Source: Ignavibacteria bacterium (GTDB taxonomy: Bacteria; Bacteroidota; Ignavibacteria; Tepidaquicellales; OLB5). From it: DNA of 11,801 nucleotides. A model generated the notes under the pieces. It was given only the letters and a program-made list of their open reading frames with translations. It made no database searches and was not told where the DNA came from. This document shows positions 1 through 5,956 of this stretch, one piece after another; position 1 is the stretch's first letter, and the number at the start of each line of letters is the position of its first letter. The translations under genes were made by a program, and so were the position numbers. Location of the stretch: NCBI GenBank assembly GCA_030835005.1, contig JAUQWT010000284.1:1-11801 (forward strand), given 5' to 3'.

Positions 1-16
1 TTAGATTAAAATTAGA

Positions 17-1120
17 ATGATAAAATGTTCAACATTCCAGATACAAATAATCTGCCCCGGATGCAACAATAATCACGCTGTTTCGGGAATAGTTGATCTT
101 GATACCTGCCAGAATTGCGGCAAGAACATAAATGTACGAAGCGTACTGCAGGATAGAATGTTCGGATTTATGGATAGAGTTCAATACATAAGTGGGTTCC
201 TTTCAGGCAGTATTGAGCAGATTGGCGGAGCGGGGGCATACCGGCTGCAGTATTCATCAATGCCGTGTACCTGCGAAGAATGCAATAGTGTTATTGAATC
301 CGGCCTGCTTACAAAAGCGATCGAAGAAGCCAAACCAATAAGCTGTCCCTCCTGCAATCACAAAATGCCTGTACGCAAAGCAGATAATGAAATAAAGCAG
401 TTCCATCCTAAGGCTATCGGTATTATTAATGACTCTCACGGAGCCGATTATGCGAAAAAAGATGTTGATAAGGACTCAATGCTTGTATTTAAATGTATGA
501 CCTGCGGCGGGGCACTGGAGCTCGCAAGCGATACCAAAAGAACAATAAAATGCAATTACTGCGATAATGAGAATTATCTTCCGGATAATATCTGGACAAA
601 GCTCCATCCGAATAAGGAAGTTCAGCCGCTGTTTATATTGCTCGATCTTACAGAAGAGGACATTAAAGGCTCAATTGATTACTTCCTTCGCGTAACAGCG
701 CTATCAATTTACAGCAAGCATTTTGAAAACTTCATCAGAGAATACTTCGAACATCCGTTTGTTAATGAATCATTATTAACATGGGTAAAACACCTTTTGA
801 GCGCAAAGAATAACGAACAAGTTAGCTTTAATATGGATATAACCAAAATACAGAAATACCTGTATGATAATCTTAAGCTGGGTGTTAGCTCTCATGCTTA
901 TGAGCTTAAATGTATTGCTGCAGAGTATGGCAGCAGTATTCCCGCTGAACTTCAGATGCTGCTTGCTGAAGACAAAAGCGAAAATGTACGTATGGCTCTC
1001 GCCGGAAATGCGAATCTGAAAAAAGATGTTATTAAGAAATTACAGGCAGACAGAAGCGAAGCGGTTTCGAAGCTTGCGGCAAAACAAAAAACCGGCCTGT
1101 TTGGTAAATTATTCGGATGA
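17..1120 (+). CDS. Triple zinc-ribbon protein with helical C-terminus, function unknown
   Basis: This 367-aa protein has three zinc-ribbon-like Cys pairs: C13/C16 with C31/C34, C86/C89 (plus C84) with C110/C113, and C160/C163 with C179/C182. Each pair is CxxC...CxxC, as expected for a four-Cys zinc site. There is no signal peptide or membrane segment, so it is probably cytoplasmic. From about residue 205 to the end it is predicted helical. Residues 316-355 resemble one or two HEAT/leucine-rich-variant-type helical repeats (LAEDKSENVRMALAGN is typical of such repeats). This suggests a protein- or nucleic-acid-binding scaffold, but no catalytic motif is visible and I do not recognise a named family. 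The start at 17 is the first in-frame ATG and lies close to the left edge. The stop overlaps the next gene by 4 bp, so the two are probably co-transcribed. Confidence 0.8.
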   Translation: MIKCSTFQIQIICPGCNNNHAVSGIVDLDTCQNCGKNINVRSVLQDRMFGFMDRVQYISGFLSGSIEQIGGAGAYRLQYSSMPCTCEECNSVIESGLLTKAIEEAKPISCPSCNHKMPVRKADNEIKQFHPKAIGIINDSHGADYAKKDVDKDSMLVFKCMTCGGALELASDTKRTIKCNYCDNENYLPDNIWTKLHPNKEVQPLFILLDLTEEDIKGSIDYFLRVTALSIYSKHFENFIREYFEHPFVNESLLTWVKHLLSAKNNEQVSFNMDITKIQKYLYDNLKLGVSSHAYELKCIAAEYGSSIPAELQMLLAEDKSENVRMALAGNANLKKDVIKKLQADRSEAVSKLAAKQKTGLFGKLFG

Positions 1121-1122
1121 TC

Positions 1123-1473
1123 ATGAAAAAATCCTATTTTGCCGCACTATTATTGGTAACTTTTATCATTGGCTGCAAAGAAGCTCATCAAAAGGAAGAC
1201 TATATACCGCTAGTAAAAGCACTTCACCGGATAGAATGTGAAGAATTAAGTAAATGGGGGATAGAATTCAACGTTAGTGATACCAATATTTACACTTTCC
1301 GTGGAATTGCATTCGATAAGATAATGACAAAAAAGCCCGATGCCAGGCGAATTGCTTATTACGAAGACCTGAACCAGAAACTTGCCGCAATGGAATATTT
1401 CATGGATGAAGAAGAAAAAATGAATTACAGGGAAGACTTTAAGGAAGAATATCTGAAGCCATGCTCTAAGTAG
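1123..1473 (+). CDS. Small putative lipoprotein, function unknown
   Basis: This 116-aa protein begins MKKSYFAALLLVTFIIGC: a charged n-region, a hydrophobic core and a lipobox (FIIG before Cys18). It is therefore probably exported and lipidated at the cell envelope. An ATG two codons upstream at 1117 overlaps the previous stop (ATGA), so translational coupling may use 1117. I chose 1123 because MKK is the usual beginning of a signal peptide. The mature part is about 98 residues, charged and probably helical, with two further Cys (C39 and C114 from this start) that could form a disulfide. No known domain is recognised. It follows the zinc-ribbon gene directly and is separated by about 56 bp of AT-rich DNA from the membrane protein downstream. 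Confidence 0.75.
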   Translation: MKKSYFAALLLVTFIIGCKEAHQKEDYIPLVKALHRIECEELSKWGIEFNVSDTNIYTFRGIAFDKIMTKKPDARRIAYYEDLNQKLAAMEYFMDEEEKMNYREDFKEEYLKPCSK

Positions 1474-1529
1474 TATATTTTTGTGTATATTTTAAGCTTC
1501 ATAAATGATATTTTTGTTTTTCTGATAAA

Positions 1530-2078
1530 ATGAAATCCCAAATACAGACAAGATCTAACAAAATAGCATTGATACTGCTCATAATAGCAGCGGTTTTCTG
1601 GCTTGGCGGTATCAATATCCGCACTCTTATAGGCAATGAGCTGCTTGATTATGACCAGTTCGATTTCAGGACATCTATTCCGCCTGACCGCGAGAACACC
1701 CTGTTCCAAATGCTCACAAATTCATCACTGGTTGTTGTAATCAGCTACTTTTTTGTGCTGCTATCGGCAATTTGGTTTATTTCAACCACTAAGCTGAAGA
1801 TGAAAGAAAATGGCTGGCTTTTAATGAGCGCAATAATGTTCTTCATGTTCGTGCCCGTAGAAGTTTATACAAATTACCTGGATATTAAGTTCATGCTTCT
1901 TTATGTCTCCGGACCCCCGAACCATGACGGCCTCCTGAAAATTTTCGGTGAGAGGCTGGGTGCATTAAGCGGAGTACCGATAATTGCAGTATTATGTTAT
2001 TATACTATCATACCAATTGCTGTTTTGAAGCCACTTAGCAGACCTAAACAGAATAATGAAGAAGAAAAAGCAGGTTGA
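1530..2078 (+). CDS. Four-helix integral membrane protein, function unknown
   Basis: This 182-aa protein has four clear hydrophobic segments at about residues 11-30, 64-86, 96-116 and 147-168, so it should lie in the inner membrane. The loop between helices 1 and 2 (residues 31-63) is acidic and carries IPPDREN; the other long loop is at 117-146. The C-tail is charged and acidic (NNEEEKAG). No catalytic motif or known family is recognised. The 3' end overlaps the next gene by 23 bp in another frame, which argues for one transcript. The 56 bp upstream is very AT-rich and holds two TATTTTTG matches (1476-1483 and 1509-1516) that could be -7 boxes, but neither has a convincing -33 partner. Confidence 0.75.
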   Translation: MKSQIQTRSNKIALILLIIAAVFWLGGINIRTLIGNELLDYDQFDFRTSIPPDRENTLFQMLTNSSLVVVISYFFVLLSAIWFISTTKLKMKENGWLLMSAIMFFMFVPVEVYTNYLDIKFMLLYVSGPPNHDGLLKIFGERLGALSGVPIIAVLCYYTIIPIAVLKPLSRPKQNNEEEKAG

Positions 2079-2376
2079 CCCCGAACTTAAGCAGATGCTT
2101 GCCGAGCTGGAAGATGTTGCATCAAGGCTTGGTTATAAGGTCAGATATGAAAAGGGTAATTTTGAAGGCGGCTATTGTTTGCTGAGGGATTCAAAACTTC
2201 TTGTAGTGAATTCCCGAAATGAGATCGAAAGAAGAATAATTATTGTAGCAAAAAGCCTTAAGCTTATCGGAATTGACGACTTATTTGTCAAACCCGGCGT
2301 TCGCGAAATAATTGAAAGGGAAAGCTCAAGAAAACTCACCGGAGATGAAGTAACCGAGGAACAGGAAACCGAATGA
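2056..2376 (+). CDS. Conserved ~106-aa cytoplasmic protein, function unknown
   Basis: This small charged protein has no signal peptide or membrane segment. It begins with a lysine-rich MKKKK and a helical stretch (residues 8-25), followed by a beta-rich core with the motif FEGGYCLLRDSKLLVVN (residues 36-52) and then IERRI and a second helical part. The acidic C-terminus is probably disordered. From memory, proteins of this kind (GFKVRYEKG...FEGGYC) occur as conserved hypotheticals in Bacteroidota-like genomes; I cannot give a function. It overlaps the membrane protein upstream by 23 bp and the MBL-fold hydrolase downstream by 4 bp (ATGA), so it is likely translationally coupled to the hydrolase. 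The start at 2056 lies inside the upstream gene; no other good start exists before residue 14. Confidence 0.75.
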   Translation: MKKKKQVDPELKQMLAELEDVASRLGYKVRYEKGNFEGGYCLLRDSKLLVVNSRNEIERRIIIVAKSLKLIGIDDLFVKPGVREIIERESSRKLTGDEVTEEQETE

Positions 2377-3155
2377 AAATAGTGATCCTGGGCAGCGGAA
2401 CCTCGCAGGGTATTCCTATTGTCGGATGCAGCTGTCCGGGATGCACATCTCCTGATTCCAAAGATAAGAGACTTCGTGTTTCGGTTTACATTGAAACTGA
2501 CCGGAAGATAAACGGCAAGCCCTTAAGGCTTCTTATTGATACATCACCTGACTTCAGGCAGCAAATGCTGCTGAATAATGTTACTGATATTGATGCAGTC
2601 TTGTACACCCATTATCATATTGATCATATTATGGGAATGGATGACCTGAGGCAGATAAACCAGCTTCACAGGAAAGTTGTTGAGATCTACGCAAATGCCG
2701 AAACTGCAGAGAGAATTAAACAGACATTCAGTTATGTGTTTGATAATGATACTTACAGGGGCGGGGGAATACCGGACGTTGAACTCAAAATAGTCACTGA
2801 AGAAAAGTTTAAAATATCCGGACTGGAAATAATACCGCTGATATACCGCCACGGTCCGACAACCGTTTACGGGTACCGAATAGGTGATTTTGCCTATATG
2901 ACAGACTGCAATTTCATCCCGGAATCGGAATATGAAAAGCTTAAAGGACTTAAAGTACTTGTGCTGGATGCGCTTAGGTACAGGCCCCACCCAACACATT
3001 TTTCAATTGATGAAGCTGCAGGCGAGGCAATTAAGATCGGTGCAGAGAAAACATATTTTACCCATATAACCCATGATGTAGTTCACGAAGAAGCCAATGC
3101 AAAGCTTCCGCCAGGTGTTGAACTGGCATATGACGGGTTGACGCTTGAGATTTGA
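2373..3155 (+). CDS. PhnP-like metallo-beta-lactamase-fold hydrolase
   Basis: This 260-aa protein has the full-length MBL fold. It begins with the glycine-rich strand ILGSGTSQGIP (residues 5-15). The metal motif THYHIDH gives H80, H82, D84 and H85, and further ligand candidates are H160 (YRHGP), D178 (MTDCN) and H231 (THITH). C19, C21 and C24 (CSCPGC) match the extra structural zinc site known in E. coli PhnP, where three Cys and one His bind Zn. HPTHFS (206-211) is also typical of the PhnP branch. PhnP is a cyclic phosphodiesterase of phosphonate breakdown, but no phn genes are visible here, so the substrate is probably another phosphodiester. The protein should be cytoplasmic. The ATG overlaps the previous stop and follows a GAGGAA stretch. 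It is the last gene of the plus-strand run. Confidence 0.88.
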   Translation: MKIVILGSGTSQGIPIVGCSCPGCTSPDSKDKRLRVSVYIETDRKINGKPLRLLIDTSPDFRQQMLLNNVTDIDAVLYTHYHIDHIMGMDDLRQINQLHRKVVEIYANAETAERIKQTFSYVFDNDTYRGGGIPDVELKIVTEEKFKISGLEIIPLIYRHGPTTVYGYRIGDFAYMTDCNFIPESEYEKLKGLKVLVLDALRYRPHPTHFSIDEAAGEAIKIGAEKTYFTHITHDVVHEEANAKLPPGVELAYDGLTLEI

Positions 3156-3202
3156 GTGACAATTTAGTTTTCATGGCCGGAATAATGAAAAACTCGGGGT
3201 AG

Positions 3203-3222
3203 GACAGGCATTCCTGCCTGTC
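3203..3222. repeat. Intergenic palindrome, 8-bp stem with TTCC loop
   Basis: GACAGGCA (3203-3210) and TGCCTGTC (3215-3222) are perfect complements around the loop TTCC. It lies about 47 bp after the MBL-fold gene. No T-run follows on either strand, so it is a poor intrinsic terminator. It looks more like a member of a dispersed palindromic repeat family, which is an inference that needs a genome-wide count. Confidence 0.6.
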
Positions 3223-3334
3223 GATTTGTTAACATTTCAATGTATTTTGTCAGAGAAGTCACTAAGTGCTTTTTCAAATGTCCGACCATGGAATTGTAAT
3301 TTGAGAACAAGAGTGTGAAAAAATAAACAATTGG

Positions 3335-3354
3335 ATTCCCGCTTGTGCGGGAAT
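3335..3354. repeat. dRS3-like palindrome (ATTCCC-N8-GGGAAT) before ppa
   Basis: ATTCCCGC (3335-3342) and GCGGGAAT (3347-3354) form a perfect 8-bp stem with loop TTGT. The form ATTCCC-N8-GGGAAT is that of the neisserial dRS3 repeat; similar palindromes occur in unrelated genomes. It ends 8 bp before the ATG of the pyrophosphatase gene and would form a hairpin in its 5' leader. Confidence 0.65.
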
Positions 3355-3362
3355 TAAGATTA

Positions 3363-4055
3363 ATGAAAATAGAGAACTTAGAAGAGATTTGGGCTCAGAT
3401 AAGGCTCGTGCTGAAATCCCACCCGTGGCACGGAGTGCCTATCGGACCCAACATGCCCGCAGTTGTGAACACTTATATTGAGATAGTTCCAACCGATACC
3501 GTAAAATACGAGATTGAAAAGAACAGCGGTTACCTGAAGGTAGACAGACCGCAGAAATATTCGAATGTTTCCCCGACTCCGTACGGATTCATTCCGCAGA
3601 CATTTTGCGGTGATAAAGTGGCAGAATACTGCATGCAGAAAACCGGCAGAACAGGTATTAAGGGAGACGGCGACCCGGTTGATATATGTGTTCTCACTGA
3701 AAAGGAAATTACACACAGTGATATTCTCTTGAAAGCAGTTCCTATCGGAGGGCTCAGGATGATTGACGGGAACGAAGCCGACGATAAGCTTATAGCCGTA
3801 ATGGAAGGTGACGGCATATTCGGCGGGTGGAAGGATATCGGCGATGCGCCCGCAGCGCTGGCAGAAAGGCTTAAACACTATTTCTTGACCTACAAAGATG
3901 TACCGGGCTCAGATCACAGGAATTGTGAAATAACGCATGTTTACAACAGGGAAGAAGCGCATGAAGTAATACGAAGAAGCTATGAAGATTACCTTGGTCT
4001 GTATTCCGATCTGGACAAATTACTTAAAATGCAGCACGATAGAAGTAAGGAATAG
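3363..4055 (+). CDS. ppa: Inorganic pyrophosphatase, family I (soluble)
   Basis: It hydrolyses pyrophosphate to two phosphates in the cytoplasm, pulling biosynthetic reactions forward. This 230-aa protein has the family I signature DGDPVD (102-107), with D102, D104 and D107 as metal ligands. D135 and D140 in DGNEADDK match D97 and D102 of the E. coli enzyme, and K142 matches K104. YEIEKNSG (49-56), R62 and PYGFIP (73-78) complete the active site. It is longer than the ~175-aa E. coli protein: there is an N-terminal extension of about 35 residues and an insert of about 20 residues (81-101, FCGDKVAEYC...) before the metal motif. I chose ATG 3363 over an in-frame GTG at 3345, because that GTG lies inside the palindromic repeat and the residues it adds are not family-like. 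It converges on the next gene with a 2-bp gap. Confidence 0.93.
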   Translation: MKIENLEEIWAQIRLVLKSHPWHGVPIGPNMPAVVNTYIEIVPTDTVKYEIEKNSGYLKVDRPQKYSNVSPTPYGFIPQTFCGDKVAEYCMQKTGRTGIKGDGDPVDICVLTEKEITHSDILLKAVPIGGLRMIDGNEADDKLIAVMEGDGIFGGWKDIGDAPAALAERLKHYFLTYKDVPGSDHRNCEITHVYNREEAHEVIRRSYEDYLGLYSDLDKLLKMQHDRSKE

Positions 4056-4057
4056 TA

Positions 4058-4396
4058 CTACCTGTTCATTCTGGATTTAATTGCGAATTGCGTAAAGTAC
4101 ATATCCAGCTGATTCAAGTCTTTTTCGAGATTTTTGAAACTCTCAGGCTCGAGCATCATTGTGCAAAAAAGCTCCCTGCTCCTGCAAATTTCTTTATAAC
4201 GTCCTTTCCATCTATTATCTTCTAAAGTGAGATCAAACAATTCAAGGGCCCGTTCAAATGCACTCTTAAACCTTTCATCTTTTTTTAAAAGCCAGTTAAT
4301 GCTCCTGTGAACCTCACTTCCAATATTTCCCATTTGTTCAGCCAGGGTCATTTGAAGCCACTTTCCTGCAGCAAGCTCTTTATGATGAGTTACCAT
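4058..4396 (-). CDS. Small all-helical protein paired with DUF5674, function unknown
   Basis: This 112-aa protein is predicted to be almost entirely alpha-helical, with no signal peptide or membrane segment. Notable stretches are NIGSEVHR (24-31), RALELFDLTLED (49-60) and RYKEICRSRELFC (66-78). From memory these patterns recur in a family of short uncharacterised proteins in diverse bacteria and archaea. The fold could be a four-helix bundle of the HEPN or S23 kind, but no RxxxxH HEPN catalytic motif is present, so a nuclease role is not supported. It starts 3 bp after the stop of the DUF5674 gene and is surely co-transcribed with it. The tight two-gene unit of ~110-residue proteins resembles a toxin-antitoxin arrangement in layout only. 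It is convergent with ppa, leaving 2 bp between the stops. Confidence 0.78.
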   Translation of the reverse strand: MVTHHKELAAGKWLQMTLAEQMGNIGSEVHRSINWLLKKDERFKSAFERALELFDLTLEDNRWKGRYKEICRSRELFCTMMLEPESFKNLEKDLNQLDMYFTQFAIKSRMNR

Positions 4397-4399
4397 ATA

Positions 4400-4735
4400 C
4401 TAATCAACTATATTTTTCAGTATAAGTAAGATCCTTTCACGTATTTCGGGCCTGTCAATTCCGCGGGATCTGTTATTCTGTTTTGGTCTGATATTTATCA
4501 TTGAGTCAAATTCTACTCTTTTATCCTCCGGCAAAGCGGGGTAGATATTTATTCCCCATAAATCCTCCTGCCTGGAACCGTCATCAAGAAGCATAGATTC
4601 TTCATCGGAGTGAAGTTCACCACCTATCGAAATAATCCCCCGTTCAATATCTACAACAGCTTTTACAAAATCACCGAAGGACTCCTCAGCAAGCGTTGTG
4701 ATCTCATCTAATGATAATTTGTTTGTGATCTTCAT
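4400..4735 (-). CDS. DUF5674 family protein
   Basis: This 111-aa cytoplasmic protein matches the uncharacterised DUF5674 family as I remember it. Conserved blocks are FGDFVKAVVDIERGI (20-34), IGGELHSDEE (37-46), DGSRQEDLWGINIYP (52-66) and FDSMINIRPKQNNRSRGI (76-93). The last block, rich in Asn and Arg, and the acidic His/Asp/Glu patch suggest a conserved binding or active site, but the activity is unknown. An in-frame TTG two codons upstream (4741) is possible. ATG 4735 is preferred because MKI is the usual beginning of the family and no ribosome-binding site favours the TTG. A TATCTTTG -7 box lies about 46 bp upstream. The gene leads a two-gene unit, with the helical protein starting 3 bp after its stop. 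Confidence 0.85.
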   Translation of the reverse strand: MKITNKLSLDEITTLAEESFGDFVKAVVDIERGIISIGGELHSDEESMLLDDGSRQEDLWGINIYPALPEDKRVEFDSMINIRPKQNNRSRGIDRPEIRERILLILKNIVD

Positions 4736-4780
4736 TTTCAACTAATTAAAAAAAAAGACAAGAAATCGCCGGCAATACTA

Positions 4781-4788
4781 CAAAGATA
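4781..4788 (-). promoter_or_regulatory. Bacteroidota-type -7 box for the DUF5674 unit
   Basis: The minus strand reads TATCTTTG here, an exact match to the TAnnTTTG -7 consensus of Bacteroidota housekeeping sigma. It is followed by TA, as in the promoter at 5884-5914. No good -33 TTTG is seen at the expected distance. Transcription would begin near 4773, giving a leader of about 38 nt. Confidence 0.45.
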
Positions 4789-4838
4789 ATTAAATATGAA
4801 CTAAAATTATTGCTTAATAAAGGGAAACAAAAAATCAT

Positions 4839-4914
4839 AAAAAAAAGACCGCAAAGACACCAATCACCACAACATAGGAAAAGAATGCTGCTTTTTTTAA
4901 ATGTGTCTTTGCGG
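4839..4914 (-). terminator. Possible intrinsic terminator of the envelope-protein gene
   Basis: Read on the minus strand, the 12-bp stem closes with GTGTCTTTGCGG, followed by TC and then eight T residues (4846-4839), about 40 nt after the stop of the gene at 4954. This suits a terminator. The 42-nt loop is unusually long, so the T-run beside a dispersed repeat could be coincidence. Confidence 0.4.
4849..4914. repeat. 12-bp perfect inverted repeat with 42-nt spacer
   Basis: CCGCAAAGACAC (4849-4860) and GTGTCTTTGCGG (4903-4914) are perfect reverse complements. From memory, CCGCAAAGACAC-like strings occur in dispersed intergenic repeats of many environmental bacteria, so this may be a small MITE-like or REP-like unit. 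The rest of the 212-bp gap 4742-4953 is AT-rich and holds only the DUF5674 promoter. Confidence 0.55.
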
Positions 4915-4953
4915 CTGGATCAAAACAAAATCTTAGTACCGCTTATATAATTT

Positions 4954-5853
4954 CTACCACTCTCCGAATGAGAATGAGTTTTGGCCTGTAATCTTATGGC
5001 CTGCTATTTTATCTGTTACTGATACCGTGAAACCAACTGAGTACGGAGCGTCTTTGCCGTCTGTGAAGTTATCAAATGCTGATCTTGATCCGAATGCATT
5101 CATTGTAACATCATACGTGCCGCTGCCTACTGTCTTTACCGTTACCGGTCCGTTGAACTTCACATCAAGCTGCCCCGGGAAATCATCTGATATGGTTACC
5201 CTGAAACATACACTGCTCTGTAATTGTGTAACCCTGGTCTCTTCTCCCATGGACGCTACTCTCTGCATGCCGATCTTTGGCTTCTCGTTCGGCTTCAGAG
5301 TTATCGTCTTCGTTGAGTTACCTACCTTGATCGTCACCGTTGACTGCCCGCCTGTTTCGAATGATTTCGAGCTCTTAGGGGGAATTGATGTTATTCCCTC
5401 TACTTCAAGAGGAGTATCATACGGATTATTCAGCGTGTTCATAGTGAACTGTGTAAGCTGAATGTTTCCTATCCTGATCTCCTGCATCTCGCCCGGGTCC
5501 TTCTTCTCTTCTTTCTCTATTTTCGGCTGCTCTATCTGCGGATTGACCATCATTGGTGATGAAGATACCGTCACGTTCTGAGGATTTACGACCAGTTGCT
5601 TGATCTTGTCATCCATACGCTCAAGGTCTTCCTTCTTGATGATAACATACAGATTGGTATCAACAATCACGGACTTCTTGATTATCTCGTACAGCTTCTG
5701 CAGTGAGTCAGGCGATAAGAATACCTTGGGCTTACCGTCATCTTCAACTACCTGTGTCAAATCGAGGTTAGCGCCCTTTATCGCTATTACGCACACTACA
5801 AATATGTAGAGTGATTGATAAATTATAAATTTTACGTCGCCTTTTCTTTTCAT
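4954..5853 (-). CDS. Single-pass envelope protein, possibly GldM/PorM-like in layout
   Basis: This 299-aa protein has a short basic N-terminus (MKRKGDVK), one hydrophobic segment at about residues 9-27, and a large remainder that is probably periplasmic. Residues 33-95 are helical and charged. Residues 96-125 are a Pro/Glu/Lys-rich linker. Residues 126 to the end are beta-rich, with two likely Ig-like domains (about 126-195 and 205-299), ending SFSFGEW. No signal-peptidase site is clear, so it is probably membrane-anchored. The layout of one N-terminal helix plus beta domains recalls the GldM/PorM proteins of type IX secretion, but it is shorter and no gld or por genes are visible; I give this only as a weak comparison. 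ATG 5853 is preferred over the in-frame ATG at 5922, because an AAGGA precedes it and the promoter (5884-5914) lies between the two. Confidence 0.75.
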   Translation of the reverse strand: MKRKGDVKFIIYQSLYIFVVCVIAIKGANLDLTQVVEDDGKPKVFLSPDSLQKLYEIIKKSVIVDTNLYVIIKKEDLERMDDKIKQLVVNPQNVTVSSSPMMVNPQIEQPKIEKEEKKDPGEMQEIRIGNIQLTQFTMNTLNNPYDTPLEVEGITSIPPKSSKSFETGGQSTVTIKVGNSTKTITLKPNEKPKIGMQRVASMGEETRVTQLQSSVCFRVTISDDFPGQLDVKFNGPVTVKTVGSGTYDVTMNAFGSRSAFDNFTDGKDAPYSVGFTVSVTDKIAGHKITGQNSFSFGEW

Positions 5854-5883
5854 TGGTATGGAGTTTCCTTTTAAACTGTTGTA

Positions 5884-5914
5884 CAAAGATAATATAAGTG
5901 CATATCCCCTGAAA
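5884..5914 (-). promoter_or_regulatory. Bacteroidota-type promoter of the envelope-protein gene
   Basis: On the minus strand, TTTC (5914-5911, three of four matches to TTTG) is followed after 19 nt by TATCTTTG (5891-5884), an exact TAnnTTTG -7 box. The spacing is that expected. Transcription would begin near 5877, about 24 nt before ATG 5853. An imperfect palindrome (5902-5924) lies over the -33 element. Confidence 0.5.
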
Positions 5915-5924
5915 TAGGGCATAT
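5902..5924. promoter_or_regulatory. Imperfect palindrome over the -33 element, possible operator
   Basis: ATATCCCCT (5902-5910) and AGGGCATAT (5916-5924) pair at 8 of 9 positions around GAAAT. The centre coincides with the proposed -33 box of the envelope-protein gene. This position suits a repressor or activator site, possibly for the response regulator encoded next door, but that link is conjecture. Confidence 0.3.
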
Positions 5925-5956
5925 TACCTGTTTTTTCTAGGTAGAACTACTTAGGG

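Noticed and set aside
1476..1516. Two TATTTTTG boxes as promoters of the membrane-protein gene
   Set aside because: They occur in a very AT-rich gap, and no -33 element lies at the right distance, so they were not annotated as promoters.
2544..2999. 151-codon antisense frame inside the MBL-fold gene
   Set aside because: It lies wholly within a clear gene on the other strand and resembles no family.
3345..3362. GTG start adding six residues to the pyrophosphatase
   Set aside because: The GTG lies inside the ATTCCC...GGGAAT palindrome; ATG 3363 gives the family-like N-terminus.
3378..3878. 166-codon antisense frame inside ppa
   Set aside because: It is a shadow of a strongly conserved gene, with no protein-family features of its own.
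3156..4953. CRISPR array or insertion sequence
   Set aside because: The intergenic palindromes are not evenly repeated with spacers, and no cas or transposase gene is present.
5027..5461. 144-codon plus-strand frame opposite the envelope-protein gene
   Set aside because: It is antisense to a better-supported gene that has a promoter; its composition (Ser/Thr/Pro/Val-rich) is typical of a shadow frame.
5854..5922. Upstream ATG at 5922 for the envelope protein
   Set aside because: It would place the promoter inside the gene and put 23 residues before the basic MKRK and membrane helix.
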